Assembly: GCA_037043015.1 (NCBI GenBank)
Contig: CM073322.1
Location: 29,868,864 to 29,932,863, forward strand
DNA length: 64,000 bases
Source: Bryum argenteum
Taxonomy: Eukaryota > Streptophyta > Bryopsida > Bryales > Bryaceae
Direction: 5' to 3'
A program made the position numbers and the translations under genes. The notes under the pieces are model-generated. The model searched no databases and was not told the DNA's origin. It was given only the letters and a program-made list of their open reading frames with translations. Positions 11,685 through 24,400 of the stretch are shown here, in pieces (within the stretch, counting starts at the first letter, position 1; every line of letters starts with the position of its first letter).

Positions 11685-12687
11685 GGTATTAGTATCAGTA
11701 GCCAAGTTTGGGATCCCATGATTGAAAGTACCAAAAACACAATCCATCAACCAACAAGGTGATAGAATGTTGCAATTATGCATTTTGGAGATCAAAACGT
11801 TTTTTGGACCTTCCAAAAGCCATAGAGGTCTACGATAATTACTCTACGTAATCAAATGCCGTTGTAAACAAAATATAGGGTGAAATATGAATGTCCACTT
11901 GAAGCACATTCGCAAATGACTGAAAGGAAGGAATATACAATGGAAGTGTTGGAATATTCTTCTGTTGATAGATTGAGACTATACGACCAAAGCATATTAT
12001 TGATTGCAACTGGCAGCCAACTGTGAACAATCTTCGTCTGAAAATGGTCAGTGGAAATACTTAAACCTCCAAAATGTCCACTTGGCTCTGTGCACCTTAA
12101 ATCATTTGACCGGCTACTAGCATGTAATGATTCCACTCCATTTCACTGTTACTCAACTTGTAACTTATTAGAATATCCACCATCTTTCCAACATATCGAG
12201 TTGCAGAACTAGACAAAAGCAGGGCATCTCACCTTTTATCCATTCCATTTTAGAACAGTTTATCATTCACCGTCATGTACTGGAAACATGTCAACGCAGA
12301 GTATTCCACGAGACGGTCTTGCTAATGATTTGCCAGGATGTTTTATTTTTCGATAGGCCCGGTGTATCGAAAACCGGCATCGATGTATTGCAAGTTACAG
12401 CCAAAAAAATTGGATGCTGCCGGACTGCTCCATTTCTGATATACAACAGATCCAATGAGGAACGTGCTGCAAACATGAAGCTCCAATGGCCAAATTGTAG
12501 TGAAGTCAGCTGGATTTGTAACCCACTAGATAACTGAAGTTGGTCAGAATCGAAAGATTCTTGGAACAGTATGTCTGATCCAACGCAATTCTAATCTATG
12601 AGCTCTTGTCCGTGCAAAACGGGGATATCGCTTGGTCTGTTTTCGCACCTGAGGTGTTAAAAAGTGGAAAATTCCACAAGATTCTAC
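11685..12687. other. Spacer downstream of the DHHC gene
   Basis: The half nearest the gene is of more even base composition and probably includes its 3' UTR. The overlapping open frames at 11.8-12.5 kb have no recognisable content. Confidence 0.35.
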
Positions 12688-14602
12688 TCACTCCATTTCT
12701 AGAATATCATCGCTGCATGTTTGAAACCGTAAGCCAGGTCCCAAGTGGCCTGTTGCTGTCGGACAGAACCAGCAAGTGACACTAGGTCCCAAAGCCTGCA
12801 TAAAAAGAAGAGAACGAGATTATCAATACATGGCAAAACATACGTTGTTTCAGTATCCTGCATTGTACTATTCGTAGTTCAAGAAGCCAGATGAAAGTAG
12901 GATGGTGAATTAGAACTTACAGTTACTAAATTGGTGAAAACGCCTACATCATATGGATGCCGATAACGATGTCCTGCCTTTTCTGCAAGCCATTTAGCTC
13001 GTACACCTTCGTGATACTGTCCAGTACAACACACCGCTTTTGTAAGTGAACATGGCATCAAAACTAGGTGAATGATAGAATAAGCTTGTGTGCTAGGTGA
13101 CACTCCTGCTTGAATATGCAACAAGGAACGTACCTCGATTGTGGTCTTGTTGTGCAAGAGTAAAAGGAAATGCCATGTCATTAAGACCCCTACTGCAATC
13201 AATACAGGCACCAAAACAACCGCACAGATCACCTGCACACAAAATTGAGTAAGTAGGTCAGATATCGTTGCTTTTGTCGAGTGGTAGCCGATGACCAATA
13301 TAAACTCATGTTGAGAATTATGAAACGAATGAACCCATGGCATCAAAGACAATCAGAGGTATAGACTCACTCTTGTAAGTGCCGAAGAAGCGGCAGATGT
13401 ACTCAACGTCTTCGCATCTGCACCCGCGGGCAACTCTTCTCCTAAAGTGTGTATAAAGTGCGTCGCTAATAGAATCTACCACAAAAAATCAACGCCCTTA
13501 GTCTTCAAACATTGTGATTCTTGATCTAAACCAACAACAGGCTCAGGTTTATCTAACAAGTAAAAACAAAACAAGATGAGGTCTAGCGTACCATGGACTG
13601 TGAACTTGCACCCACTACATAAAGAACGAAGAGGAAGAAAGGTTTGTAGTTGTTGTGACCGACACAGTTGTTAATCCATACACAATGGTGATCCTGTCAG
13701 ACCACACATGAACAGAAGATTCAATACCGTCACACTCCAATCGCACTAGGTATGAAATAGAACTGTGAAGTGCCATCTGACCTAGCGTATTACTAAAAAT
13801 TAGCACTATACGTTGTGCGCGTAGAATGAGGTTTATATGATAACCAAGATTTCAAATTCAAACATTAAAAATTGATGAACAAAGACCGAAAGCTTAAACT
13901 ATACAGCATTTGTATTACCATACGAAGTACACATCGTTTGCAAACTCGGCAATGGTGAGCTCGCGGTGGCTTATACTGCTCACACTTTTGGCAGTACCGA
14001 TCTCCTCCCTGCAAGAAGTCACATAAGGACATCAGTTACGAAACTTGTTACTTGTTCAAGGCTCATATTTGTACTTCGCTTGAATCCTTCAGTGAGCTGG
14101 ACATACGACTTTACTTTCTCCACAGGAAGTTTCAGGTTATAACTAAGTTGACTGATAATGCTTCACTCTTCAAGGAAGTGATTATATACAACAAGATAGC
14201 TTAATGTAGGAAGAGTTTATAGAGACATGAATCGTGAAAAGTAAAGAAAGGCACCGGAAAGACCTTGCGCTTGACTTCCTGCAGAGCAACGCCTTCGTCC
14301 TCGAGGTCGGGTAGGTAGGATGACGGAATGTACCCAGGATCACGTACCACAGCCAGGGTGTAGGACAGCAGAGCCATGGTGCACAAGATGGTCAAGAGGG
14401 CTACATTGGCAAACCCAGTCGCTGTACTTACATTCAACCAGGGGTGGATGACAAGCACAACTACTGTATGGTACACAAACCCTATAATGAGCAGGACGGC
14501 CACCACGGGCACGGACACAAATCTCCACAAACCCATCGATTCCATGCTCTGGCTCGTGCTGGAGAACACGAATTCAGCATTCCCATGTGGAGTAATCTTC
14601 AT
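12688..14602 (-). CDS. DHHC-type protein S-acyltransferase (palmitoyltransferase), seven exons
   Basis: Exons on the minus strand: 14264-14602, 13919-14008, 13592-13693, 13371-13475, 13134-13232, 12921-13016, 12688-12795. They sum to 939 nt, 312 residues. The enzyme transfers palmitate to cysteines of membrane proteins by way of an acyl-Cys intermediate. The Cys-rich domain (residues about 116-160) reads YCQKC, then [17 protein letters not shown], then DHHC at 144-147 (catalytic Cys147), split by an intron just before DHHC. Four hydrophobic segments are expected; the clearest lie at about 27-53, 64-86 and 213-238. A TTxE motif (TTIE, 242-245) follows the last one, as in the family. Length and order match Arabidopsis PAT13-PAT16-type enzymes, and the segment [14 protein letters not shown] is especially close to that group. 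The start may be Met1 or an internal MESM at about 20. Probable location: Golgi, endosomal or plasma membrane (inference). Confidence 0.95.
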
Positions 14603-15590
14603 AGACTGCTACTGCAATGAAGTCGCTATCTCCACGCCCTCATCAAGCACACAAGAATGTCTTCAGTTTCTTGTATTCAAAGATTTGAACAGCATCAACA
14701 TATGCTGTTGCTCCCTGCCACTAGCTGTGCTACGTATGTCGAGGCCGATCCTTCGACCTCATAACCAAGAATGTCATGCCTTCACCACACTCTCTGCTGG
14801 CGGAACCTATCACCGAAATTTGAGCTTCCGCACTATGACTGCACGCACAGAAAAGTTTCAACAGTGAATAAAGTGGAAGTTGATCAAAATGGCAACCTCG
14901 GACTATTATCCTCTTAAAAAGCTAGTGAAACCTAAAATCGCGATCGCCAGCTTATTCCAAAAGCTCCATCCGAAATTAATATAGCAACAGATTGCCATTT
15001 CGTGTCTTATATTCCTAACAATACAATCACCTCTACTAGCTTCCGCACTCCAAAACCAGATTCAAGCATGGAAAAAATAGAAAGCCTGAAATGGAAGAAT
15101 ATAATTACTATTTTTTCCAGTGTCCTGGCGGAATGAGAAAGAGAGCAGTAGAGGATCCTGGACTGAGCATGCGCCACAAAACCCTCCAAACCCTACCGAC
15201 GCAGAAGCATCGAGCTCGCTCACTGTTGCGAATATTGAAAAGTTGTTAGAAAGCACAAGAGATCGAAATGTTGGAGATTAATAGAAGGCGACAATCTTAA
15301 TAACGAAATGGTGGATCGCAATGGATCGTGTGGAAGAAAGAGGAGGATTGAAGCTGCAGCGATGTAGTGAAGCAAGCTTTACTTGGAGTGGGCGACGGTG
15401 CCTGAGGTCTCAAACCATGGCCTAATCGAGGTCTTAGCTCCTCGCTTGGAAGTACTCCTGCTCTAATAATGATAAATAGTGTTCGCATTTAGAAATAAGA
15501 GCACCAAATAAAAAGCTCACCCGTCGTGACCTTATACAAACGGAAAGATAATAATTGGTCGTAAAGTGGTTCCTCCAAAAAATAATTGTA
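14603..15590. other. Upstream region of the DHHC gene
   Basis: This spacer is less AT-rich than the DNA to its right and probably carries the promoter and 5' UTR of the minus-strand DHHC gene. Minus-strand frames of about 60 codons at 15.0-15.5 kb have no recognisable domain. Confidence 0.4.
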
Positions 15591-15596
15591 AAACAA

Positions 15597-15782
15597 TATG
15601 ATATAAACTATCGTCTAAGGTATATAATATAAACTATCGTCTAAGGTATATGATATAAACTATCGTCTAAGGTATATAATATAAACTATCGTTTAAGATA
15701 TATGATATAAACTATCGTCTAAGGTATATAATATGAACTATCGTTTAAGGTATATGATATAAACTATTGTTTAAGGTATATA
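15597..15782. repeat. 26-bp tandem repeat, seven copies
   Basis: The core 'ataaactatcgtctaagg' recurs exactly every 26 bases (15603, 15629, 15655, 15681, 15707, 15733, 15759). Successive units mostly alternate between 'tatgat' and 'tataat', which suggests a 52-bp higher-order unit. AT-rich and non-coding. Confidence 0.95.
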
Positions 15783-15789
15783 TTTTGTT

Positions 15790-17339
15790 ACCAACAATTA
15801 CAAGAAGCAAGTTGTAGAGAATCATTACTTCAACATATGTTAGCAACAAGAATATTATATAATTTTGAGATTATATATGTTTGTACATTGAAACTCTATT
15901 ACTTATGTTACAATAATTCTTAAACTAAAAACCACAATCGTATCTCATTGACATTATATACCGCTTTAAACAAGTAAAAAGAATAAGGTGATTAGTTGCA
16001 TGGAAATGTCCATGATCATGGGTCCTTACACTTGCTAAGTTGGTATTATGGGGACATCAAAGTCAACCACTAGCAATTTAGGACACAAATACACATTAAT
16101 ATCTTTATTGGTGAAAGTCCTTAAGTCCTCTTTATTGTATTGTAACAATACTATTTGTGCTTATAACATAAATGCAAATCATTTCATTTTTAGCTAGAGA
16201 TTACATATCCTCGACAACATTCTTTTTTTGTAGCAGTGGTCGTGTAAATAGTGCCTAGTTGATTTATTATGCTCACATTACCTTTTTCACGAAACTTGTG
16301 GAAAAGCTCTCTTTCTAGTTAAATTCTCACTTGATAAAACATATCATTTATCATATTTCTAAAGAAGTCAAATGGAATATACCATTTGAATTTATCTTCA
16401 CTTCAATGTTTTTTCATGAAATATAACAAATATGCAATAATGTTTTTCATGGAGTTAGGCAATTTTATTTAGATATTATTCCATTGCTAAAAATGTCAAA
16501 AAGTTACCAATTTATTGACAAAAATATATATGTCACTTTGACCATGACAACAAAGTATTTTCAATTTACTTTAGGAATTCCAATGTTACAATTTATTTTC
16601 TTTCATTAAATTAGATATACTAATGTTAAGCAAAAAAACTTTACAATCTTTATGTATAACGTGAATCCCGTTAAATTGACATGTTTTATGTACAGAAAAA
16701 GTCACAAGGAACATGGATGTTCACCATTGTTGACCGGTGCAATGTTTCCAATGGCTGCTTAAAAACATTAAACCACAATGTTTTGCCCAATGTTTATGCA
16801 CAGTCACTCAAAATAAATAAATTGAAAGGCAATGTTTTAGGATGTCAAAAACTTCACAAGGTCAAAAACGGTCCAAAACCTCATCAAGTCAGGAATGGTA
16901 AAACCTTGGAAGGTCAAAAATGGTCAAAAAACAACATGACATATAAGGGGATCTAGTGGTAATTTTATACAACTAAATAATATCACAAAATGAGTGGAGG
17001 TTTGCACGGATGTTAGAGAAAGGCCTCATTTTAGGCCTCTAAAATGACACATGGAATAAAACCAATTTAACAAAGTTTGATTGTATCTACATTTCACCAA
17101 ACAAAAAAAATGGGTCATAAGAATAAAAGCAATAAATTACTCAAGTTTTAACAAAATTTGGATTCCCTAATCACACCAATTTCAAAATCACAAGTTAACA
17201 TCGAAGTCTCAATTTGTTGCTATATTTTTACAATCATTTTGTATTACATAGGAGTTTTGAGTTTTTATAAGCTCATAGCATAAGAGACTTACAAAGTATC
17301 AAATTGATGTATTTGTTAAATAATAGTACTCAAAAACTT
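15790..17339. other. AT-rich spacer, no gene seen
   Basis: The only open frame of any length (16,681-16,956) lies in AT-rich DNA containing short 'ggtcaaaaa.ggtc' echoes. It has no domain and is probably chance. Confidence 0.45.
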
Positions 17340-17970
17340 GTTAAATACATGTGCAATAACACATCTTACAATGTGCTAAATAGCACGTTCAAGCTACATG
17401 GCATGTTTAAGCACATGTAAGTACGTGCCAGATAACACATTTAGGCGACATGGTACATTGACCCGTCCCTTGACGTCTCTAGGTTAGATGACACGTCCAT
17501 GTACAAAGAATACGTATAGGTATGCGCCACATCGACGCATTTGAGCGTTCATAAACATACATGCCGCATGTTACGGACGTGTTGAAGTCAGATGGCATGT
17601 ACCACATGCCACGGTGAGGTTATTAACAAGTTATGTTGAAGTATGTTCAAGTCCGATGGCACACATATTCATGTACATGCTACGGCCATATCCATGTCGC
17701 TTTTGTATTGAGGGATGTGCCAAATAACACCTCGAGAGACATGACAGATAGCATGTTTAGGAGTAAACAAATCTACAAATGTGCCATGTAATATATCTAG
17801 GGGGTGTATACGGTAGGAGATTAGAGACATGTTAAATAACACGTTCAAAGACAAATATTATAGCATGTGTAGAGGCGTGCTAAGTGATTATAACGTTTAA
17901 GGATGTGCCATGTAGAATAGTTAAGAACATGATATATTATCACGTCCACAAACTTACCAAATAGCACATT
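17340..17970. repeat. Degenerate short-period repeat field with near-palindromic GTGC/GCAC cores
   Basis: Variants of GTGCTAAATAGCAC and GTGCCAGATAACAC recur, separated by 'ttcaag..acatgg.atgtttaag'-like linkers, across about 600 bp. The spacing is irregular and the copies are strongly diverged. No coding frame runs through it. Confidence 0.55.
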
Positions 17971-18433
17971 TGAAGAATAATGAGACTTTGGAGGCTCTTT
18001 CTTGTCAAAACTCATCAACAACATGAATAGTTTTATAAGTATTATTGATTGTAGAGTACATTAATATCTTGTCAAATAATAAGCGGCAAGTTCCCCAAGC
18101 AACTTTGTAGATTATACAACCAATCCAATTTTTATAGGCTAACAATATAATAAGAAATATATAATTTTTTTATAAAAGTTGTTGATTATAATTTTTTTAT
18201 ACTACCACTTTTAGTTTCTAGTAAAATTGTGTCACATGTCTACTCAAGTTATACAATAATAACAACTTATAGAAATGGTGCAACAATATTTGTTGAAATC
18301 TACTGAAGAGTTTATTACAATTGTGTACAAGAAGCTAAAATACATCTTGCCTCACAACACTGCAAGAAGTTAAGCTGAGGAGTACCTCATGGTTATTGCA
18401 ATCAAGTATGAGAAGTTATATCATATCTAATCT

Positions 18434-18915
18434 GAAAGCGGCGACAAGAAAATCTGTCAGTGACCACCTTAGTTAGAGTTTATTACATTCGTGTGAAAGC
18501 GGCGACAAGAAAATCTGTCAGTGATCACCTTAGTTAGAGTTTATTACATTCGTGTGAAAGCGGCGACAAGAAATTTTGTCATTGAACACCTTAGAGTTTA
18601 TTACATTCGTGTGAAAGCGGCGACAAGAAATTCTGTCAGTGAACACCTTAGAGTTTATTACATTCTTGTGAAAGTGGCGACAAGAAAATCTGTCAGTGAC
18701 CAGTGACGACCTTAGAGTTTATTACATTCGTGTGAAAGCGGCGACAAGAAAATTTGTCAGTGACCAGTGACCACCTCAGAATTTATTACATTCACGTGAA
18801 AGCGGCGACAAGAAACTCTACTAATGACCACCTCAAGAATTTATTGCATTCGCGTGAAAGCGGCGACAAGAAACTCTGTCAGTGACCACCTCAGAATTTA
18901 TTACATTCGTGCATG
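18434..18915. repeat. Tandem repeat, eight copies of 57-64 bp
   Basis: The segment 'gaaagcggcgacaagaaa' starts at 18434, 18495, 18556, 18613, 18670, 18734, 18798 and 18856. Unit lengths are 61, 61, 57, 57, 64, 64 and 58. The longer units have an extra 'cagtgac' (64) or 'ttag' (61), and lengths come in matched pairs. Each unit also contains 'tttattacattcgtgtg' and 'ctgtcagtgaccacc'. Decayed relatives continue on both sides (about 18,360-18,430 and 18,920-19,040). Part of it stays open on the plus strand but has no recognisable protein content. Confidence 0.95.
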
Positions 18916-18919
18916 AGAA

Positions 18920-21463
18920 ATTATTAGAGCGCTGCAACGAGATCTGCTAAGTAGTACCTTAAATCTAATTGAAATCATGTGTCAGAAGCTAAATAATATC
19001 TAATCTTAAGGCGGTGCAACCAAGTTAAGAACCACTTTGAAGTTTTTTACGATAGTGAAGCTAAATCATATGAATACTTCTTCAAAGAAAGTTCACAAGC
19101 CACAACTTCATTTCTATGATGAACAATCGAACCACTTTATGATTAATAACGAGTTGATGAAAACAAAAACCTGAGTAACCTCTTAGTAAATAATAACATG
19201 TTCAAACTCCTAGCTTTGATTTGATTTTAACCTTGGGGTAAACAAAATATCATTACAAGTTTGCCACTACCAAGTAAGAAGAGTAAGTTGAAGCCTCCAA
19301 ATCAAAAATAGCATCATAGGGAGAGGGGAGCATCGACATGGGGGGTTGAAGACAGTGACGGCCAGGGGGGATGGCAGATAATGAATTCATGGAAGTTACT
19401 AGTAACAGGAAAACCGTCACTCTCTCAGGTTCTCAGAGTATGAACATGGCGTGAGCTTTTTGCTGGAGAGGAGGAGGAGCTTGTAGCAGATTTTGCAGCT
19501 CCAGATTCGGTTCATTTTCATTGCGTGAATGTGCACTAAGCTTTGAATCCATGCCATTGCAGATTCTCTGTATAAACCTCCGACGTCTTCTGGCTTTGTG
19601 GCACTCCTCACAGAGTGATTCTAAATTCTCTCTCCTTCCATGATAGATTAATATCTTGTTGCGATCCGAACAGAGCTTTGATCTCGTTAGTGAACTCGAC
19701 GAACGCAATTCAGATAGTGCACGAGTCTGTAGTTTTAGAAGCTAGAGTTATGGAGGTGCATTTTCCATTTTAGTGATGAGTCTTAGAGTTCTCTAAAGTG
19801 CACGCGATTCATCAAACAGTGAAGACGAAGGAGATTGCATAATCAGGATTATATGAGAGTTGTGAGCAAGTAGAGAGGTTCGATTTTGGTTCGATTTTCC
19901 TGAGATTGACTTCTCTGGGAGTTCTGTAGTTGTTATATCTCCTGAGAGGCGAAGGAGTGTGCGACTCTCTGAGATTGGGAGTGGCTTGGCGGGTGAGTTC
20001 GATGATTTGAAATTGGGAGGGGTTGATGATGGACGGGTGTGGGGAGCCGAAGTGACGACGTCACTTAGGGAGCCATGGCGCCTGTGGTAGTGGTGAGAGC
20101 GGGAAGTGGAGAAACAGAGTAGGAGTGAAGGTACGAGCTGGCCTCCAGAAATTAAAAGCAGCGTCATTAGTTTAATCTATTTTATAAGCCCAAGATTCAC
20201 CATCGCCAAGTCGGCGGGGCCCTGATGATCGAGCGGACTGGAGAAGGGAGGTACCACTGAGCATGATGAATTGATGCGTGGCTGTGGGAGAAGGCACTCA
20301 TTGCGAGCATGCGCGACGGAGACCGACTGAGTGCGTCGATGTGAAATCCTCCTGCACCGCCGCCATTATCACGATAAAATGCGAATTGAGGGAGAAGCTT
20401 GTTCGCCACTCTACAGAGACGCCTATGAGAGTGGTGTAGCAGCAGGTTCGGAGACTCATTCACGATCTGGTGGCGGCTTCAGGTAGGCTGATTCTGACGA
20501 TAGCAGTCTTTGCCAAGTACGTAATGCATCGCAGTGGCGGGTCCAATTGACCGATCCAGTCAATTCTGTCCAATGGCTCCAGGTCTTGTGTAGCTGGCCA
20601 GCAACTGCTCCTCCGACAATTGTGAATCTGTTTAGGTTCATGAGTTTGTGTCGTCTAAGTGCAGGCGGAGTCGACTCTTCCAACCTTTTCATCTGGAGTG
20701 CGCTAGACTTACAAGCTTCCATGGATGGATAGAGGTTCAGTCCTGTTGATCACTTCTTTCTTTCGAGCAGGAAAAGTAAAATGATAACACTTAACTTCAG
20801 TTCACTGCACTTGCAGTGGTAGTGTTGATACGATCTATAATAAGGCTTCGAGAATTGTTATCACACCTTCAGCAATTCAGGTCGCCTTCTGGAGGTTTTG
20901 CCAATAATAGACTAAGTGCTAAGACTGAAGTCGTGAACGTTGATGTCAAGAACAGGTGAAGAATGGACGTTTATTATTTATTGACAGTCATTCTTGGTTC
21001 AGTTATCCCCACGCCTCCTTTCGGGAGTTGAAAAATAGTTCACAATTGCGCACTCCTTACTCAATTCCCTTCCGCTTTTACTTCTGTATATAGGTTCAAG
21101 GCTGGCGCAATTCGTGACGTGATTGTTACTTCCGACGCATAGATCAAAACTGCCAAATCAAAAATATATAATCAGCATAAAGGACTGAGGGCAAGCGCCA
21201 GAGAGAAACAGGAGGCAATTGCAGATTGGAGCCTCGCCTGTGCACAAAGAAGTAACCTTTTTGAATTGCGTCCTAATCGATGCTTCGATCGGTGTGAGCA
21301 ACTCGTTAACCCTACTTCGAATCGTCAACCTCGCCTCGTTTTCGTCACGATCGGCAGAGCGCGCCCAACTCGAAGCTACCAACCTTACGGGCTGCTGAAC
21401 TCGAAAAAGCTCGCAAAGCTTACCGCATTGTAGAGGTTAGAGATGGCATAGAAGGAATTGGAG
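18920..21463. other. Spacer with a GC-richer island (about 19.36-21.46 kb), no gene assigned
   Basis: From about 19,360 the sequence becomes less AT-rich. Minus-strand open frames at 19,433-19,708, 19,793-20,167 (Ser/Pro/Thr-rich) and 20,197-20,463 could be exons or UTR of an unknown minus-strand gene. I cannot join them with convincing splice sites or recognise a domain. The right-hand part should include the promoter and 5' UTR of the cap methyltransferase gene. Confidence 0.35.
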
Positions 21464-24400
21464 ATGGTTCAATCTCATGGAATTCGCGGAGGCGTAGTGA
21501 ATTTGGTGCCCATGACGCTAGGGTCGTCGTCCATGGTGGGAGGGTGGGGCACGTCGGGTCTCCACGGTCGATTGCACGCTTTTGTTAAAAGAGCTCTTCT
21601 CAAGCAACTGGTGTCGCCAGGCGCCTCCGTAAGCTTCCAACGTCCTTTCTCAAATTTCTTTCCGACTTATCTTTTGCATGCATAGTATGACTCTGTACCA
21701 CAAAGCCATGGAGGCATTTTCTGCATACAGTAGCTTTGGTAGCAGCCATGTTCCTAATGCTCTGTTTCAATTGCGTCTCTACTGATAGTCTGAATGTTCG
21801 AAACGTCCGTGTATGTCATGATTATGAATTATCCGTATGAGCAACGTCCAGCAAGTTCTGAGCACAATGGTTTTGGATAGAGAGTTGAGTTGACGAGGCC
21901 GACACACCAAGAGGGGTTTAGGTTAACAAGCGATAATTTTTGTTCTAGTGATGTATGAAGACTTACGAGATTCAATCATTTGCACGATCGTAAGCAACTG
22001 TTGTTGACAGTTCGTATACATGACTGATTTGTGTACTCATGCAGGTGTGTGACCTCTTCTGTGGTCGGGGGACGGATACAGCAAACTGGGCGCAAGCAGC
22101 AATCGGAAGCTACATCGGCCTTGGTGCCTAGCTGAACTCCATACTCCTGCTAGGAAGTGCATTTTAGTAGCACACAGGATCTATCATGTTTTGAAATCTA
22201 TCAACATCTTCACCCAAAATACTCCACCAATCACGGCGTTGAAACTCTTAACGACTAAGATTCCGGCTACTGCTGGAAAATTCTTTCAACGACCTCGTAG
22301 ATCTTGAGATGAGAAACTTATGGAGATTTGGAGATTTAAGTTTGACACTTGGAACTATTGTGTGTTGTGTGGTAAAAGATTTATCAGCATCAGCATTGGA
22401 AGAAGCGAAGGAACAGTGGGAGAAGTATGGTCAACCTTTTCCTGCCACATTTCAGGAACTCGATCCTTGCACTGTAAGATATATACCTGTCGAAATTAGT
22501 TCTATCGCTATGAACTGCACTTTGTTTAGTCGTTGAAATTCCACTTATCCATGATGCCTACTTTGAAGTAGACAGTCTCGACGAGCTCTTAACCTTGAAA
22601 TTAAGCTGCGAGAATTCGACTTTTCCTGAGACAAATTGCATCTGCATCTGCTTTTTAAGTTTCTGCATTTGTCATGGCCAGGGAAATATGGAAATACTGC
22701 AGGATGCAGGGATTCCTGTTGACTTTGTGACCTGCTTTGCACACCTACAGGTACCCAGTTGATGGTTCTTCTTTCGGTTCAAAATTTGTCCTTTAGTTAT
22801 CAACATAACGTTGTGCCGCCAGATGCAACAAATCCCTCACTCAGACAGCATGATAATTTTGTGCAGGATTGTTTTGCAAGTGAGGACATGGTAAGGCTGT
22901 TACTGAGGAATGTAGCGTCACTTCTAAATCCGGGAGGCTACTTCTTTGGAACAACTCCAGATTCTTCCACCATCTGGTTTGTGTCTACTTCTCAACCATC
23001 TTTGATAAGGCTCTCACGAGATGATTATGTCTCATGTAAATCAGAAGGCTAATCATGTAGCTTCCAAAGGAGCTTATTAGATAATGATTACCTCATGTAG
23101 CAAATTTTACAGTTCCTTTAAGTTAAACTCGACAAAGTATGGGCCCACAGGTTTAAAGCAAGATTAAGGAGGGACTGATCGTGGATGGGGATAATGTAAC
23201 AGGTACAAGTACCAAAAAGCAGTCGAGGAAGCAATGAAAACGGGCTCCTTACGTGTCAACGGTACTCTGCCTCGTGTTCGGAGCCCGCTCTATACTATCA
23301 TATTTGAGGATGACCGGTAGGCTGTCCATGCATGTTGTTTTTTGACGTAGTTCTGTTCAATGAGAAATTTTCGCGATCGAGTTTTTACAAATATGTCGCT
23401 AGAATCTCAAAGCTCACTGTGTCCACGTTCTAGCACTCACATCGGGAGATGGTAGTTTCATTTGATAACTGCATAGGTGGTAAATGTCAGAGAATTGTGA
23501 ACTCATTTGTCCGAAGCAGTCTCAAATGATTCCGCCGGTATAATCTCATCGCATAGCTGCCGTGTTCCTAATTAATCTCTAGGGAGTATACACAAATTGT
23601 TCGCTCATGCTTGGTGGGGGGTTCCAGATTCCAGATTTTTGGGTCAAGATACCAATTACGCTTCGTGGATGGTCTGCCCGCGCAATCACAACAGCTGGTT
23701 CACTTTCCCAGCTTCATCAGGTGCTTCACTTCTAACATAATCATCTAGAGTTGCTACACCCTCGAGGAATTGGCTTAGAGTGACTTGCTTATAACATCTG
23801 GAAGCCTCTCGATAACCTGATGAAAACTGTACTAATCATATACTAAGGGAAGTCAATCTTTGTGGGATGCTTAGTGATGCTCCGTTAATCATAAATTTCT
23901 ATTATTTTCATGCACTCATTTCTGCAACATGTACGGTGGAGAGTGATGGGCAGCAATATAGATATAGCCTTCATAACTCAGGTTAGAGATTCAGAGGTCC
24001 ATCATTATCCAAATCGTGTGCCTGGTCACCAGGGGTGTTCGGAGGTTCTCACTGTCTGTCAAATTGTTGCGCAGGCTTGCTGAAGAAGTGGGTCTAGAGT
24101 ATATTGAGATCCAAAACCTTACGGAATTTTATGACGATTACAGGTAACTCACTAAACGGATGCCCCTACAGGTGTAAAAGTCGCATATTGCTTGTTTTCT
24201 TTCTTCAAAAAATATTTCTCATATATACCACACAGCATACTGAGAAATTGGGGTGCATCAATGTAGAGAACCTTTCGCCTCAATGTTGCAGAGCAGTTGT
24301 AAGAATCTGCTGGATCTGAAGGGCCAGCCGATGGTTGATTCCCGAGGCAAACTTTCCGGGGTTGCTACCGACGTGTTGAGTAAGCTTCTCTCACTTAGAT

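Noticed and set aside
18521-18706. Open frame repeating RVYYIRVKAATR
   Set aside because: Runs through the tandem array only while unit lengths happen to keep frame; other units break it.
17340-18915. Possible CRISPR-like array
   Set aside because: Units are continuous tandem or degenerate repeats without unique spacers, in a nuclear plant genome.
22124-22378. Alternative acceptor in the cap methyltransferase intron 2 (after TTATCAG)
   Set aside because: It would replace the acidic residue expected after beta-2; the acceptor at 22,378 restores YIGLD and the same phase.
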